Below are positions 8,562 through 16,865 of a stretch of 64,000 bases of DNA, one piece after another (within the stretch, counting starts at the first letter, position 1; every line of letters starts with the position of its first letter). The stretch is from NCBI GenBank assembly GCA_050012775.1, contig JBEKGN010000015.1:1-64000 (forward strand), read 5' to 3'. The stretch comes from Roseiarcus sp050012775. GTDB taxonomy: Bacteria > Pseudomonadota > Alphaproteobacteria > Rhizobiales > Beijerinckiaceae. A program made the position numbers and the translations under genes. The notes beneath the pieces were generated by a model. It saw nothing but the letters and a program-made list of their open reading frames with translations, was not told the origin of the DNA and did no database searches.

Positions 8562-10082
8562 CTACCGCGACGAAGCCGCTCGGATCGCGCGCGCCGCCGG
8601 CCTTTTCGGCGCCTCGCGGACGGCGGGTTCCGCGATCGGCCCGATTTCGAAGCGTCCGATCAGGCGGCCCAACTCCTCCGTCTCCTCGACCAGCGATCGG
8701 GCCGCCGCCATCGTCTCCTCGGCCATCGCGGCGTTCTGCTGGGTGGCCTGGTCCATTTGGCTCACCGCGGCATCGACCTGTTGCAGGCCTGTCGCCTGCT
8801 CCTGGGCGCTGGCGGCGATGTTGGACACGACGTTGTTGATTTCGACGACCTGCGCCACGATCCGCTCCAACGCCTGGCCGGTCTGGGCCACCAGATCCAC
8901 GCCGAGGTCGACTTGCGCCGTCGAAGAAGAAATGAGCGCTTTGATTTCCCTCGCGGCCTCGGCGGAACGTTGCGCGAGAGCGCGCACTTCGGAGGCGACC
9001 ACCGCGAAGCCCCGGCCCGCGTCGCCGGCGCGCGCGGCTTCGACCCCGGCGTTCAAGGCCAGCAGATTGGTCTGGAAGGCGATCTCGTCGATCACGCCGA
9101 TGATTTGGACGATATGCTTCGACGATTTTTCAATGCCGCCCATGGCCTCTATGGCCTGACGCACGACTTGGCCGCTCTTTTCGGCGTCCAGCTTGGCGGT
9201 GGAGACCACTTGGCGCGCATGTTTGACGACCTCGGCCGTCTTCTTGACCGTTCCGGCGATCTGTTCGACCGCCGCCGCCGTCTTTTCAAGACTGGCGGCC
9301 TGATGCTGCGTTCGCTTCGAAAGATCGGAAGTCGCCGCCGAGATGTCTTCGGTTCCCGATCGGATCTGCTGCGCCGCCGCGACGATCGTCGCCAGCGTGT
9401 CCTGCAAAGCGTCGATCGCGTCGTTGAAGTCCACCCGCAACTGGTCGGCGTCTTCGTGCAGGCGCGTCTCGACGCGGGAGACGAGATTGCCGTGCGCCAA
9501 TTGCGCCAGGCCGGCGCCCAGGGCGGCGCGGACCGTTTCGAGACGGTTGGCCTGTTCTGCGCGCTCGGCCGCGACGGCCATTTCCGTCAATTTCTGCGAT
9601 GTCATGTCCTGAAGAGTCTCGACCACGGCGACGACGGAGCCGCCCGCATCGCGAATCGGGCCCGCGTCGATCGCGAGATACACGCGCGCGCCCCGCGGCA
9701 AGTCACACCAGTTCTCGGCTCTGAGCCGCCCGCTTTCGCTGTCGCCTTGGCCTTGCGCGGCATAGAGCGAGCCGACCTTCGCTTTGCCGCCCTCGAGCGC
9801 GAGATCGGCGAGGCAAGGACGCGCCGCTGTGTAAAATCCCTTCCAGTGATCCCTAGTGCCGATGACCTTCGAGGCTTCGAGCCCCGTCAAGCGCTCGCAC
9901 GCCTCGTTCCAGACGATGACGCGTCCCTCGCGATCGAGCACGAACAGCGCCACGACCATTTGCTCGATGAAGCGAGCTGCGGATTCGCGGACGTCGATCG
10001 TCTTCGCGGCTTTTCCCGGCCGGCCAAAGAACGACGCTTTGGCGGGCGACGCGATCGTTCGCCCGAGGCGCAAAGGAAACAT
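8562..10082 (-). CDS. Cytoplasmic methyl-accepting chemotaxis protein with PAS domain
   Basis: A 506-residue chemoreceptor without membrane segments. Residues about 35-155 form a PAS domain (VVALFVLDREGRVIVWNEACERLTG...). A HAMP-like linker follows, then a long coiled-coil signalling domain. Its tip region IIGVIDEIAFQTNLLALNAGVEAARAGDAGRGFAVVA is the conserved CheA/CheW contact hairpin. Being soluble, it probably senses an internal signal such as redox state or a bound ligand; no haem- or flavin-binding motif was identified. The C-terminus lacks a CheR/CheB pentapeptide. Convergent with the sugar kinase; no other che genes are in the window. Confidence 0.9.
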   Translation of the reverse strand: MFPLRLGRTIASPAKASFFGRPGKAAKTIDVRESAARFIEQMVVALFVLDREGRVIVWNEACERLTGLEASKVIGTRDHWKGFYTAARPCLADLALEGGKAKVGSLYAAQGQGDSESGRLRAENWCDLPRGARVYLAIDAGPIRDAGGSVVAVVETLQDMTSQKLTEMAVAAERAEQANRLETVRAALGAGLAQLAHGNLVSRVETRLHEDADQLRVDFNDAIDALQDTLATIVAAAQQIRSGTEDISAATSDLSKRTQHQAASLEKTAAAVEQIAGTVKKTAEVVKHARQVVSTAKLDAEKSGQVVRQAIEAMGGIEKSSKHIVQIIGVIDEIAFQTNLLALNAGVEAARAGDAGRGFAVVASEVRALAQRSAEAAREIKALISSSTAQVDLGVDLVAQTGQALERIVAQVVEINNVVSNIAASAQEQATGLQQVDAAVSQMDQATQQNAAMAEETMAAARSLVEETEELGRLIGRFEIGPIAEPAVREAPKRPAARAIRAASSR

Positions 10083-10605
10083 TTCTCAGCCCTCATCCCG
10101 AGGTTTTCAGGCCGATTCGTCCCAATATCGAGCGCGGAAACTCTCTCGTCCCGACTTTATTGATAGTGACGCCATCCAACAGGACGCAAATCGACTGTCC
10201 CGGACAACCCGCGCGTTCGAACTGCGATTTGGGCGGTGTCGCCGGAGGCGGCGCCATCTCCTCTTCGACGACGAAGCGAGTCGAGTTGAGGTCTAACCGC
10301 CGTTCTCGCCTTGCAGCCGGGCCACCCTTTTTCCCGGTGGTTCGAGCGATATCGAACGGACCTTGCCCCAGGCTGGCGGGTCTCGCGGCCTTCGCGCTCT
10401 TGAACCTGACGGAGGCGGCGCCGCCGGGACCGCAGTTCACGGGAAAGGGCGTCCCGTTTCAAGATCGTCGACTCGTTCGGCCCGGGCGCGAGAGGATTCG
10501 GCGTCCCGTAAGCCGCGTTGGAGATCGGGCGATCGGCGGCCAAACGCCGCGGGAAAGCCGAACTCGCCGTTCGGCGTCGCCCGGAAGATGGAAATGGAGG
10601 ATTAC
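10083..10605. other. Intergenic region without a recognised gene
   Basis: About 520 bases between the chemoreceptor start and a small membrane-protein candidate. Several frames are open but show no recognisable product, and codon use is not convincing. It must contain the chemoreceptor promoter on the minus strand; no specific element was identified. Confidence 0.3.
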
Positions 10606-10698
10606 GTGGAACGCACCTTGCCAAGCAACGCTCCGAGCGTCTTGTTCATCCTCGCTTTCTTCGCCGCGTTCGCGTTGGTGGTGTTCCGATTCGCCTGA
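10606..10698 (+). CDS. Candidate 30-residue single-span membrane protein
   Basis: A very short frame starting at GTG 10606 behind a perfect GGAGG at 10596-10600 (5-base spacing). The product is VERTLPSNAPSVLFILAFFA followed by AFALVVFRFA: a polar N-terminus, then one hydrophobic stretch of about 18 residues ending in a basic residue. ATG codons at 10588 and 10594 are alternative starts. No family is recognised. The good ribosome-binding site and the clean transmembrane profile are the only support. Confidence 0.35.
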   Translation: MERTLPSNAPSVLFILAFFAAFALVVFRFA

Positions 10699-10726
10699 GG
10701 GACGGAGCGCCGCCCGAGGCTACGGG

Positions 10727-11263
10727 TCAAGCCCGTCCCGGCACGAGATCGACCTCGGTGAGATAGGCCAAGAACAACACATAGTTTCCCGCGAGACTTT
10801 CGACGATCTGGGCGAGATCCTCGAGGGTGTATTCGATCCGATCGTCGTCGTCCTCGAGATAGGTCCCCGACATAGCGGGATCGCCCCGCGAAGGCTTAAC
10901 GCTCGGAGGGATGCGGAGAATCCAGTTCGGTTGCACGCCGGTCGCGGACACGCCGGGCTTCCACGCGGAATGGGCGATATTGTTGCGCAGTGGCGTCAAA
11001 TTGTCGGGAATGACGAGATGGCCGCGGATGCGGTCGAATTGATCCAACGGAACCGGCCGGTGACGAAGCAGATCGAGTAAAACCTGCCGCTTGGCCGCAA
11101 AGTCGAGGCGACGGGTCAGCAACATGACGGCGGCGGAGTCGGAACCGGCGACCGTGGCCATGACGTCTTGCATGAGCAATTCATAGCGCGCGAACCATTG
11201 CACGATGGTTCCGAAGAGCTGCAAATGCCGCGGGGTGAGACAGTCCAGGGTCGCGTTGTTCAT
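10727..11263 (-). CDS. HEPN-like helical protein of unknown function
   Basis: A 178-residue soluble, mostly helical protein. The middle part has RNNIAHS around residue 100, which fits the Rx4-6H motif of HEPN domains, many of which are RNases or RNA-binding partners. The N-terminal helices (IVQWFARYELLMQDVMATV) also resemble HEPN-fold proteins. The C-terminus is acidic (YLEDDDDRIEYTLEDLAQIV). No nucleotidyltransferase or antitoxin partner lies next to it. HEPN membership is inferred from the motif and predicted helicity only. Confidence 0.5.
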   Translation of the reverse strand: MNNATLDCLTPRHLQLFGTIVQWFARYELLMQDVMATVAGSDSAAVMLLTRRLDFAAKRQVLLDLLRHRPVPLDQFDRIRGHLVIPDNLTPLRNNIAHSAWKPGVSATGVQPNWILRIPPSVKPSRGDPAMSGTYLEDDDDRIEYTLEDLAQIVESLAGNYVLFLAYLTEVDLVPGRA

Positions 11264-11496
11264 TCGCAGGTCCGCCCATCGCTTCGCTCGTTCGAGGACG
11301 TCTCGAGTCGGAGCGGTCGCGTTCTTTTATTGCATGGGCTCGGACCCGTCACGCCTTGAGGCGGCTCGGCGCCCACGGCGGCGCGACGAATGAAGGGTTC
11401 GACGCGCCGCGGCATTGCTGCAATGCGGCAAAAAGCATTGCCGTTTTGCGCGGTTTGTGGCATGAGCGCGCGTCGAAACAATCTTCAAGGGAAGCA

Positions 11497-11913
11497 ATGT
11501 CGTTTCTGAACAGCAATAATTTCCTCGATCGTCAGGCCGCCGCCGCGAAGGCGCGCAAGGCGCTGGCCGAGAAATTCCTTTCCCGCCCGAAATACGATCC
11601 CAACGATCCGGCCGTCGTCGAACGCGAGGCCAAGCGCCGCGCCATTCTCGAAGCGCGCGCCGAGCGCGACGCCGAGCGGCTGAAGCGCAAGGCCGAGGCC
11701 GAGGCCGCCGAAGCCGCGCGCCGCGTCGCCGAGGAAGGGGCGCGCCAGGAGGCGCTGCGCCTCGAGGCCCTGGCGCGCGAAGCCGCCGAAACGGCGCGCC
11801 GTGAGGAGGAGGCCAAGCTCGAATACGAGCGCAAGCTTGATCGCGACGCCCGTTACGCAGCGCGTAAAGAGCGCAAGAAGAAGGCCAAGAGCGCGATCGA
11901 GCGCTACCGCTGA
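11497..11913 (+). CDS. DUF6481-like charged coiled-coil protein
   Basis: A 138-residue, extremely Ala/Glu/Arg/Lys-rich protein (35-138 is almost continuous helix or coiled coil). The N-terminus MSFLNSNNFLDRQAAAAKARKALAEKFLSRP matches my recollection of the small alphaproteobacterial family DUF6481. AAGGGAAG sits about 4 bases ahead of the ATG. The C-terminus is strongly basic (ARKERKKKAKSAIERYR), compatible with nucleic-acid binding, but no function is established. Not linked to a neighbour. Confidence 0.6.
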   Translation: MSFLNSNNFLDRQAAAAKARKALAEKFLSRPKYDPNDPAVVEREAKRRAILEARAERDAERLKRKAEAEAAEAARRVAEEGARQEALRLEALAREAAETARREEEAKLEYERKLDRDARYAARKERKKKAKSAIERYR

Positions 11914-11995
11914 CGCCTGGATTGATCGCCGGCCGCAAGTCGGGCAAGAAGGCCTAGGGCCGGCAAACTCGGCTTTCTCGGTGGGGCGCGATCGA

Positions 11996-13297
11996 ATGGC
12001 GAAACCTCTGCGTGTCGGCGTGGCGGGCCTCGGCAGTGTCGGGTCTGCGCTCGTCAGGCTCTTGGGGCGCCGGCGCGCCGATCTGGCCGCGCGGACGGGC
12101 CGTGAAATCATCGTCGTCGGGGTCAGCGCCCGCAGCCGGCGCGATCGCGGTCTCGATCTCGATGGCGCGGCTTTCTATGACGATCCGACGTCCCTCGCGA
12201 CATCAGGGGATATCGACGTTTTCGTCGAGCTGATCGGCGGCGCCGAAGGCCCGGCCTATGACGCGGCGAAAGCCGCTTTGTCGCGCGGCCTGCCGCTCGT
12301 CACCGCCAACAAGGCGATGATCGCGGCCCATGGCCTCGAACTCGCGCGTCTCGCCGAAGCCAAAGGCGCGCCGCTGGCGTTCGAAGCGGCGGTCGGCGGG
12401 GGGATTCCCATCGTCAAGACGCTGCGCGAAGGCTTGGCGGGCAACGCCATTCGCCGTGTCTCCGGCATCTTGAACGGCACCTGCAACTATATTCTGTCAC
12501 GCATGGAGACCGACGGGCTGCCGTTCGACGTATGCCTCGCCGATGCGCAGAGGCTCGGCTACGCCGAGGCGGACCCGACCTTCGACATTGGCGGCTTCGA
12601 TTCGGCCCACAAGCTCGCCATCCTCGCCTCGTTGGCGTTCGGCGCCAAGATCGACGCCGACGCGGTTTCCGTCGAGGGCATCCAGACGATCAGCCTCGCC
12701 GATCTCGCCGCGGCCGACGAACTGGGCTATCGCATCAAGCTCCTCGGCGTCGCCGAGCGCACGCAAAAAGGGGTCGAGCAGCGCGTGCATCCGACCATGG
12801 TCGCCAAATCCGAGCCGCTTGCGCAGACCATGGGGGTTCTCAATGCGGTGACGATCGATGGCGACGCGGTCGGCGCGCTGACGCTGGTCGGGGCGGGCGC
12901 CGGCGGCGACGCGACGGCCTCCGCGGTCGCCGCCGACATCGCCGACATCGCGCGCGGCGACCTTGCGCCGGCATTCGGCCGTCCGGTCGACGCGCTGGAG
13001 GACGCCGAACGCGTGCCCATGCAGCGCCACGAAGGCGGGTATTACGTGCGTCTGGCCGTGGTCGACCGCCCAGGCTCGATGGCGACGATCGCCACCCGCA
13101 TGGGCGAGCGCAAGATTTCGCTCGAGGCGATCATGCAGAAACGCCCCGTCAAGGGCGCGCCGTCGACCGACGTCGCGCCGGTCGTGCTGATCACCCACGC
13201 GACGACGGAAACGTCGATCCGGGAGGCCCTCGCGCTGGCGCTCGCCGACGGCGTGGTGAAGGAAAAGCCGCAGGTCATCCGTATCGAGCGGGCCTAG
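11996..13297 (+). CDS. hom: Homoserine dehydrogenase
   Basis: A 433-residue monofunctional homoserine dehydrogenase (aspartate semialdehyde to homoserine with NAD(P)H; threonine and methionine pathway). The Rossmann motif VAGLGSVGSALVRLL is near residue 10. The catalytic domain has ANKAMIAAHG, the ILNGTCNYIL signature, and EADPTFDIGGFDSAHKLAILASLAFG with the substrate-binding Asp and catalytic Lys. The last 80 residues form an ACT domain (YYVRLAVVDRPGSMATIATRMGERKISLEAIMQ), the usual allosteric threonine site. The start at 11996 puts the Rossmann strand immediately after the N-terminus. The gene stands alone. Confidence 0.93.
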   Translation: MAKPLRVGVAGLGSVGSALVRLLGRRRADLAARTGREIIVVGVSARSRRDRGLDLDGAAFYDDPTSLATSGDIDVFVELIGGAEGPAYDAAKAALSRGLPLVTANKAMIAAHGLELARLAEAKGAPLAFEAAVGGGIPIVKTLREGLAGNAIRRVSGILNGTCNYILSRMETDGLPFDVCLADAQRLGYAEADPTFDIGGFDSAHKLAILASLAFGAKIDADAVSVEGIQTISLADLAAADELGYRIKLLGVAERTQKGVEQRVHPTMVAKSEPLAQTMGVLNAVTIDGDAVGALTLVGAGAGGDATASAVAADIADIARGDLAPAFGRPVDALEDAERVPMQRHEGGYYVRLAVVDRPGSMATIATRMGERKISLEAIMQKRPVKGAPSTDVAPVVLITHATTETSIREALALALADGVVKEKPQVIRIERA

Positions 13298-13329
13298 AGC
13301 CGAACCGGAAAAGCCGGTCCCCGCCTGTC

Positions 13330-14214
13330 CTAAGGCGCGCTCAAGAACGGATCGAGCAGGCCGAAGACGCTCACCAGCGCGACGACGACGACGCCGAGAA
13401 CGACTTCGGCGATGCTGGTGTTCGTCAGGATGCGCAGCGCGGGCGCATCCGGCTTGAGGCGCGGCGCCAGGACGTAGCGGTTGACGAGCGCGATAACGAT
13501 CATCGTCGCCGCCAGCGCGATCTTCACGCATAGCAGCGCGCGGTACGGCGTCGTCGGAAACGGCAGCGCGCCGCTGGTCAGGGCGACGTTGGCGGCGCCA
13601 GTCAGCGCCACCAGCGCGACGTCGAACTGGCCCCAGAAGGAGAATCGCCGCATCGCGATCACCGCATCGCGGCGCAGCGCGGGATCGCGATAGGCTTTCA
13701 GACAAAGCGCGAAGGGCGGAAGCCCGCCGAGCCAGGCCCCGGTGGCGAGGAGGTGCAGCGCGTGGTTGGCGCGATGGAGCGCGCCGACGCCGCCGTGCTG
13801 CATCGAGGCGTGACCGACCACACAGAGGCTCGCCAGCAGGAGCCCGGAGAAGAGGGTCGTGAAGGTCGAGGGACCGTGTCGGCCCAGCGCCAGCGCCACG
13901 AGCAGCGCCAGCGCGATGGCCAGACGCCACTGCCAGACCGCGCCGAACGCGGTGTCCACAAGCACGCTCTCGAGGATGTCGAGGTCGACGAGGCCGGACC
14001 AGGAATCGGTCATGGAGGCCGCTTCGAGCGCGACCCAGAGCAGGGCGCTGAGCGCGGCGAGGGGGATGGCGACCGCCGCAACGCGCCGCGCGGCGGGCGC
14101 GAGGGCGCGCGCGAGGTCGGGCGGCGCCAGCAGCCGGACATAGAGGCTCATGCCGAACAGAGCCATCGCCGACAGGAAATGCGCGAAGCGGCACAGCGCG
14201 AGCGCGCTTTCCAT
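13330..14214 (-). CDS. copD: CopD-family copper transport membrane protein
   Basis: A 294-residue polytopic inner-membrane protein with about eight hydrophobic segments. It belongs to the CopD/YcnJ family, which moves copper across the inner membrane with CopC. LLASLCVVGHASMQHGG and ANHALHLLATGAWLGGLPPF show the His/Met pattern typical of this family. The ribosome-binding site AGGAGGAAGCC before the ATG is excellent. It is the last gene of a minus-strand copper cluster (16687 to 13330), after PCuAC, CopC, a predicted outer-membrane protein and a DUF2946-like protein. Confidence 0.85.
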   Translation of the reverse strand: MESALALCRFAHFLSAMALFGMSLYVRLLAPPDLARALAPAARRVAAVAIPLAALSALLWVALEAASMTDSWSGLVDLDILESVLVDTAFGAVWQWRLAIALALLVALALGRHGPSTFTTLFSGLLLASLCVVGHASMQHGGVGALHRANHALHLLATGAWLGGLPPFALCLKAYRDPALRRDAVIAMRRFSFWGQFDVALVALTGAANVALTSGALPFPTTPYRALLCVKIALAATMIVIALVNRYVLAPRLKPDAPALRILTNTSIAEVVLGVVVVALVSVFGLLDPFLSAP

Positions 14215-14291
14215 GGCTTCCTCCTATTCGCCGCCCGCGAGGGCGGCGATCGCGCTGGCGCGAGAAAATGCGAAGGCGGCGCGAGCCGACC

Positions 14292-14792
14292 TCACATCTT
14301 CATCCCCTTCATGTCGCCGCCCTTCATGTCTGCGCCGGGACCGGCGGCGCCGACGCCTTGGACCGCGAAATCGACCGCGACGGCGCCTGCGCGTTCGAAC
14401 GTCAGAGTCGCCTTGACGCTCTCGCCCTTGACGAGCGGGCGCTTCAGACCCGTGAACATGATGTGATAGCCGTTCGGCGCGAGCTTCACGGAGCCGTGGG
14501 CGGGAATTTCGAGGCCGCTCTTCAGCTCGCGCATTTTCATCACGCCGCCTTCCATGCTCGTTTCATGGATTTCGACGCCGGCGAAATCGGCGGAGCCGCC
14601 GGTCAGCCGGTCCGGCGCAGCGCCGTCGTTGCGGATTTGGAGATAACCGGCGCCGACTTCGGCGCCCTTGGGCGTCGCGCGCGCCCAGGGCTTTTCGATC
14701 GTCAGATCGCCCGCCTTGATTTCCTGGGCGAGGGCGGGGGCCGCGCTCAGGCCGAGCGCGAGCGCCAGACAGACGGCGTGGAAGCGATTCAT
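14292..14792 (-). CDS. PCuAC-family periplasmic copper chaperone
   Basis: A 166-residue secreted protein with a signal peptide (MNRFHAVCLALALGLSAAPALAQ). The PCuAC/DUF461 copper(I) site is visible in the pattern H-E-T-S-M...M-K-M...G-Y-H-I-M-F. Proteins of this family collect periplasmic copper and help deliver it to the CuA centre of cytochrome oxidase. The C-terminus has an extra Met/Asp/Lys-rich tail (ADMKGGDMKGMKM) that could bind metal. The ATG at 14792 follows GGAG at proper spacing; a TTG 15 bases upstream is also open. Second-last gene of the copper cluster. Confidence 0.88.
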   Translation of the reverse strand: MNRFHAVCLALALGLSAAPALAQEIKAGDLTIEKPWARATPKGAEVGAGYLQIRNDGAAPDRLTGGSADFAGVEIHETSMEGGVMKMRELKSGLEIPAHGSVKLAPNGYHIMFTGLKRPLVKGESVKATLTFERAGAVAVDFAVQGVGAAGPGADMKGGDMKGMKM

Positions 14793-14858
14793 TTGCGTCT
14801 CCTTCAAGTTCGTTGCGAAGAAAGCTGCGCCTTCGCATGCGAAAGCGCGCCGAGTCGG

Positions 14859-15227
14859 TCAGGGCTTCACGGTGAAGTCGAAGCTGCCTTGGGTCTTATG
14901 GGTGTCGACCGACACGGCGTGCCAGGTCACGGTGTAGACGCCCGGCGGCAGCGTCTTGCCGACCTTGGCGATCAGCACGGTGTTGTCGGCGGGATCGACG
15001 CTGGGCGGGCCGAGCGGCGCCGCCGCGCCGCCCTCCGAAGCCAGAGCGATGGTGCAGAATTGCGGCTCCACCCCTTCGCTGAACTTCAGCCGGATCTCGG
15101 CGGGAGACGCGACCGTGCTTCCAACCGAGGGCGTGGCCCTTTCGAGCTGCGCATGCGCGTAGGCCGCGGTGGCGGCGAGGGCGAAAGCGAGCGAGGCGGC
15201 GATTTTGATGATCGAATGGCGAATCAT
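14859..15227 (-). CDS. copC: CopC-family periplasmic copper-binding protein
   Basis: A 122-residue protein with a signal peptide ending ATAAYA-HAQLERATP. The mature N-terminal His (HAQL) is the characteristic CopC copper(II) ligand. The Ig-like core contains VGSTVASPAEIRLKFSEGVEP and ends with TVTWHAVSVDTHKTQGSFDFTV, holding the other conserved Asp and His ligands. There is no Met-rich copper(I) loop. The ATG at 15227 overlaps the stop of the upstream gene (ATGA), so the two are translationally coupled. Partner of CopD two genes downstream. Confidence 0.9.
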   Translation of the reverse strand: MIRHSIIKIAASLAFALAATAAYAHAQLERATPSVGSTVASPAEIRLKFSEGVEPQFCTIALASEGGAAAPLGPPSVDPADNTVLIAKVGKTLPPGVYTVTWHAVSVDTHKTQGSFDFTVKP

Positions 15228-16138
15228 GGCTGACCCCACTTGGAGATTGGTTTGCCGAGAGTGTCGGGGAAAATGTCGTCGAAAAAGAAGTGCATCTCGC
15301 CGACGACGCCGACCCCGTGGCCGCTCGCGCCGTTTATCGGAACGATCGCTTCGAGCGCGAATTGCCATGTCGAGGCCATGTAGATCACGCCCGGCTGGAA
15401 CGTGCCGGTGGTCACGTCGGGTCCCGGCGCGAAGTTCGAAATCGGCTTCGAGAACGCGAATTCGGCGAGCGGGATAAGATGCTTGAAGAAGTCATTGTCG
15501 ATCTCGCCGACATTCGAATTGTAGTAGGGCAGGCTGTATTGGACGGTGAACCCCCAGTTGATGTTCGTCGAGTTCGTGTTTCCATCCGTCCAGGCGTGGC
15601 TTGGCAGGCTCTCGCTGAGCTCGGCCGTCACCGCGAACGGGCGCAGGATGTTCAGGCTCTTCGGCAGGTCGCCGAAGCCTTTGCCCACGTCGAGCACCGG
15701 TTGGTACACGTTGAAGGGCTGGGTCTGTGTCCCGGTGCCGGTGTTTTCCCAGATGACCGTCGTGCCGACGGAGGCCATGAATTCGAATTCCGGGATGCAG
15801 AGGAAATTGTATTTGGCCTCGGTGTTGAGGCTTTCCCATCCATAGCCGCCGGGCCTTTGCCAAGTCGGTCCGTCCTGAACCGACAGCCCGAAGTTGGGGA
15901 AGATGGTCTTGGTGTAGCTGAAGGTCGCGTTGAACTCCTGCGATCCGCCGGAATTCATCGGGAGGTAGGTCAGGGTCGGCAGCGCCAGTTCGTCGCCGAC
16001 GCCGGGATCGTCGATGGCGAGCGTGGCGGGGAAGATGCGGTCGCCGCAGACGGCGTGGGCGAACGCGGGCGAGAGCCAAAAAAGCGCCGCGGCGCCGGCG
16101 AGTGCGCCCGCGACGGCCCGTGAAGACAGCGTGGTCAT
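15224..16138 (-). CDS. Predicted outer-membrane beta-strand-rich protein in the copper cluster
   Basis: A 304-residue exported protein with a signal peptide (cleavage predicted after LSPAFA, giving mature HAVCGDRIF). The rest is rich in alternating aromatic and polar residues (FNATFSYTKTIFPNFGLSV, YASTWQFALE-like strands) and ends in a short GEMHFFFDDIFPD...KWGQP segment, compatible with a beta barrel. I do not recognise a named family. It lies between a DUF2946-like gene and copC, with which it overlaps by four bases. A role in outer-membrane copper passage or sensing is inferred purely from this context. The mature N-terminal His-Ala-Val-Cys could itself bind metal. Confidence 0.6.
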   Translation of the reverse strand: MTTLSSRAVAGALAGAAALFWLSPAFAHAVCGDRIFPATLAIDDPGVGDELALPTLTYLPMNSGGSQEFNATFSYTKTIFPNFGLSVQDGPTWQRPGGYGWESLNTEAKYNFLCIPEFEFMASVGTTVIWENTGTGTQTQPFNVYQPVLDVGKGFGDLPKSLNILRPFAVTAELSESLPSHAWTDGNTNSTNINWGFTVQYSLPYYNSNVGEIDNDFFKHLIPLAEFAFSKPISNFAPGPDVTTGTFQPGVIYMASTWQFALEAIVPINGASGHGVGVVGEMHFFFDDIFPDTLGKPISKWGQP

Positions 16139-16207
16139 GGAATGCAGCCTTGAAGTCCGAAAGAATGGGAACGCGCGCCAATGCGATCGGCGCGCGCCGG
16201 ATTCGAA

Positions 16208-16687
16208 TCAGACTTCGAAAGGCGGGGCGCGGGGTTGGGCGAATCCGGTCGGGCTGGGCTTTCCCCGAGCGAAATCGGCGCGCGCCGCAACGGGCGCGGC
16301 GGCGACCTCAAAGCGCGCGGGAAGGGAGGGCGCCGGCGGGACGAGCAGGACCGCCTGCGCCGCGAACTGGCACAACGGGCAGCCGTCGTCGCAATGGCCT
16401 TGCCGGCGCTCCGGAGAGGTCGAGGACGCCTCGTCGTCGGCCTGGGCGCAAAGGATCGCGCTGTCCCCGAACGTCGCCTTCAGCGTCGCCGCGACGCTCG
16501 CTATGTCCGATCGCGCAATGGCATGATGATAGGGCAGCGCTATGAGTTGCGCGAACAGGGCGAACGCGGCGAGCAACACCGCGAGGCGCGGAAAGGCGCG
16601 CGACGACGGGGCGCGCGCACCGCTGCGTCGCTTCACCGTTTTCCCCGCCGCTGCCGACACCCGATCATCCCCTCGCGACTGCGACAT
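16208..16687 (-). CDS. DUF2946-like small membrane-anchored Cys/His protein
   Basis: A 159-residue protein with a basic N-terminus and one hydrophobic segment (about 33-52, LAVLLAAFALFAQLIALPYHHA), followed by an exported domain carrying HCDDGCPLCQFAAQ, a Cys/His cluster typical of DUF2946 proteins, which commonly accompany copper genes. A proline-rich C-terminus follows. It is the first gene of the minus-strand copper cluster, 69 bases ahead of the outer-membrane-like gene. A metal-binding role is inferred from the CxxxCxxC-like cluster and neighbours. Confidence 0.6.
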   Translation of the reverse strand: MSQSRGDDRVSAAAGKTVKRRSGARAPSSRAFPRLAVLLAAFALFAQLIALPYHHAIARSDIASVAATLKATFGDSAILCAQADDEASSTSPERRQGHCDDGCPLCQFAAQAVLLVPPAPSLPARFEVAAAPVAARADFARGKPSPTGFAQPRAPPFEV

Positions 16688-16865
16688 ATTGTCCCTCGAC
16701 AGTTAGAAGCGAACGGCGATCGGCTGTCAATCGCGAGCGCGGAGGGGCCCGATCGCTGCGCCCATCATCCCGATCCCGCGCCCGCTTGTGAGCGGCGGCG
16801 CGACTCCGGTATGATCGCGCCGGCTCCTCATCCTCGGCGCCACGGAGTGGGCGAAATCGGTCGCG

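Noticed and set aside
12497..14194. 565-codon minus-strand frame across hom and copD
   Set aside because: Arg/Ala/Gly-rich shadow crossing two well-recognised genes.
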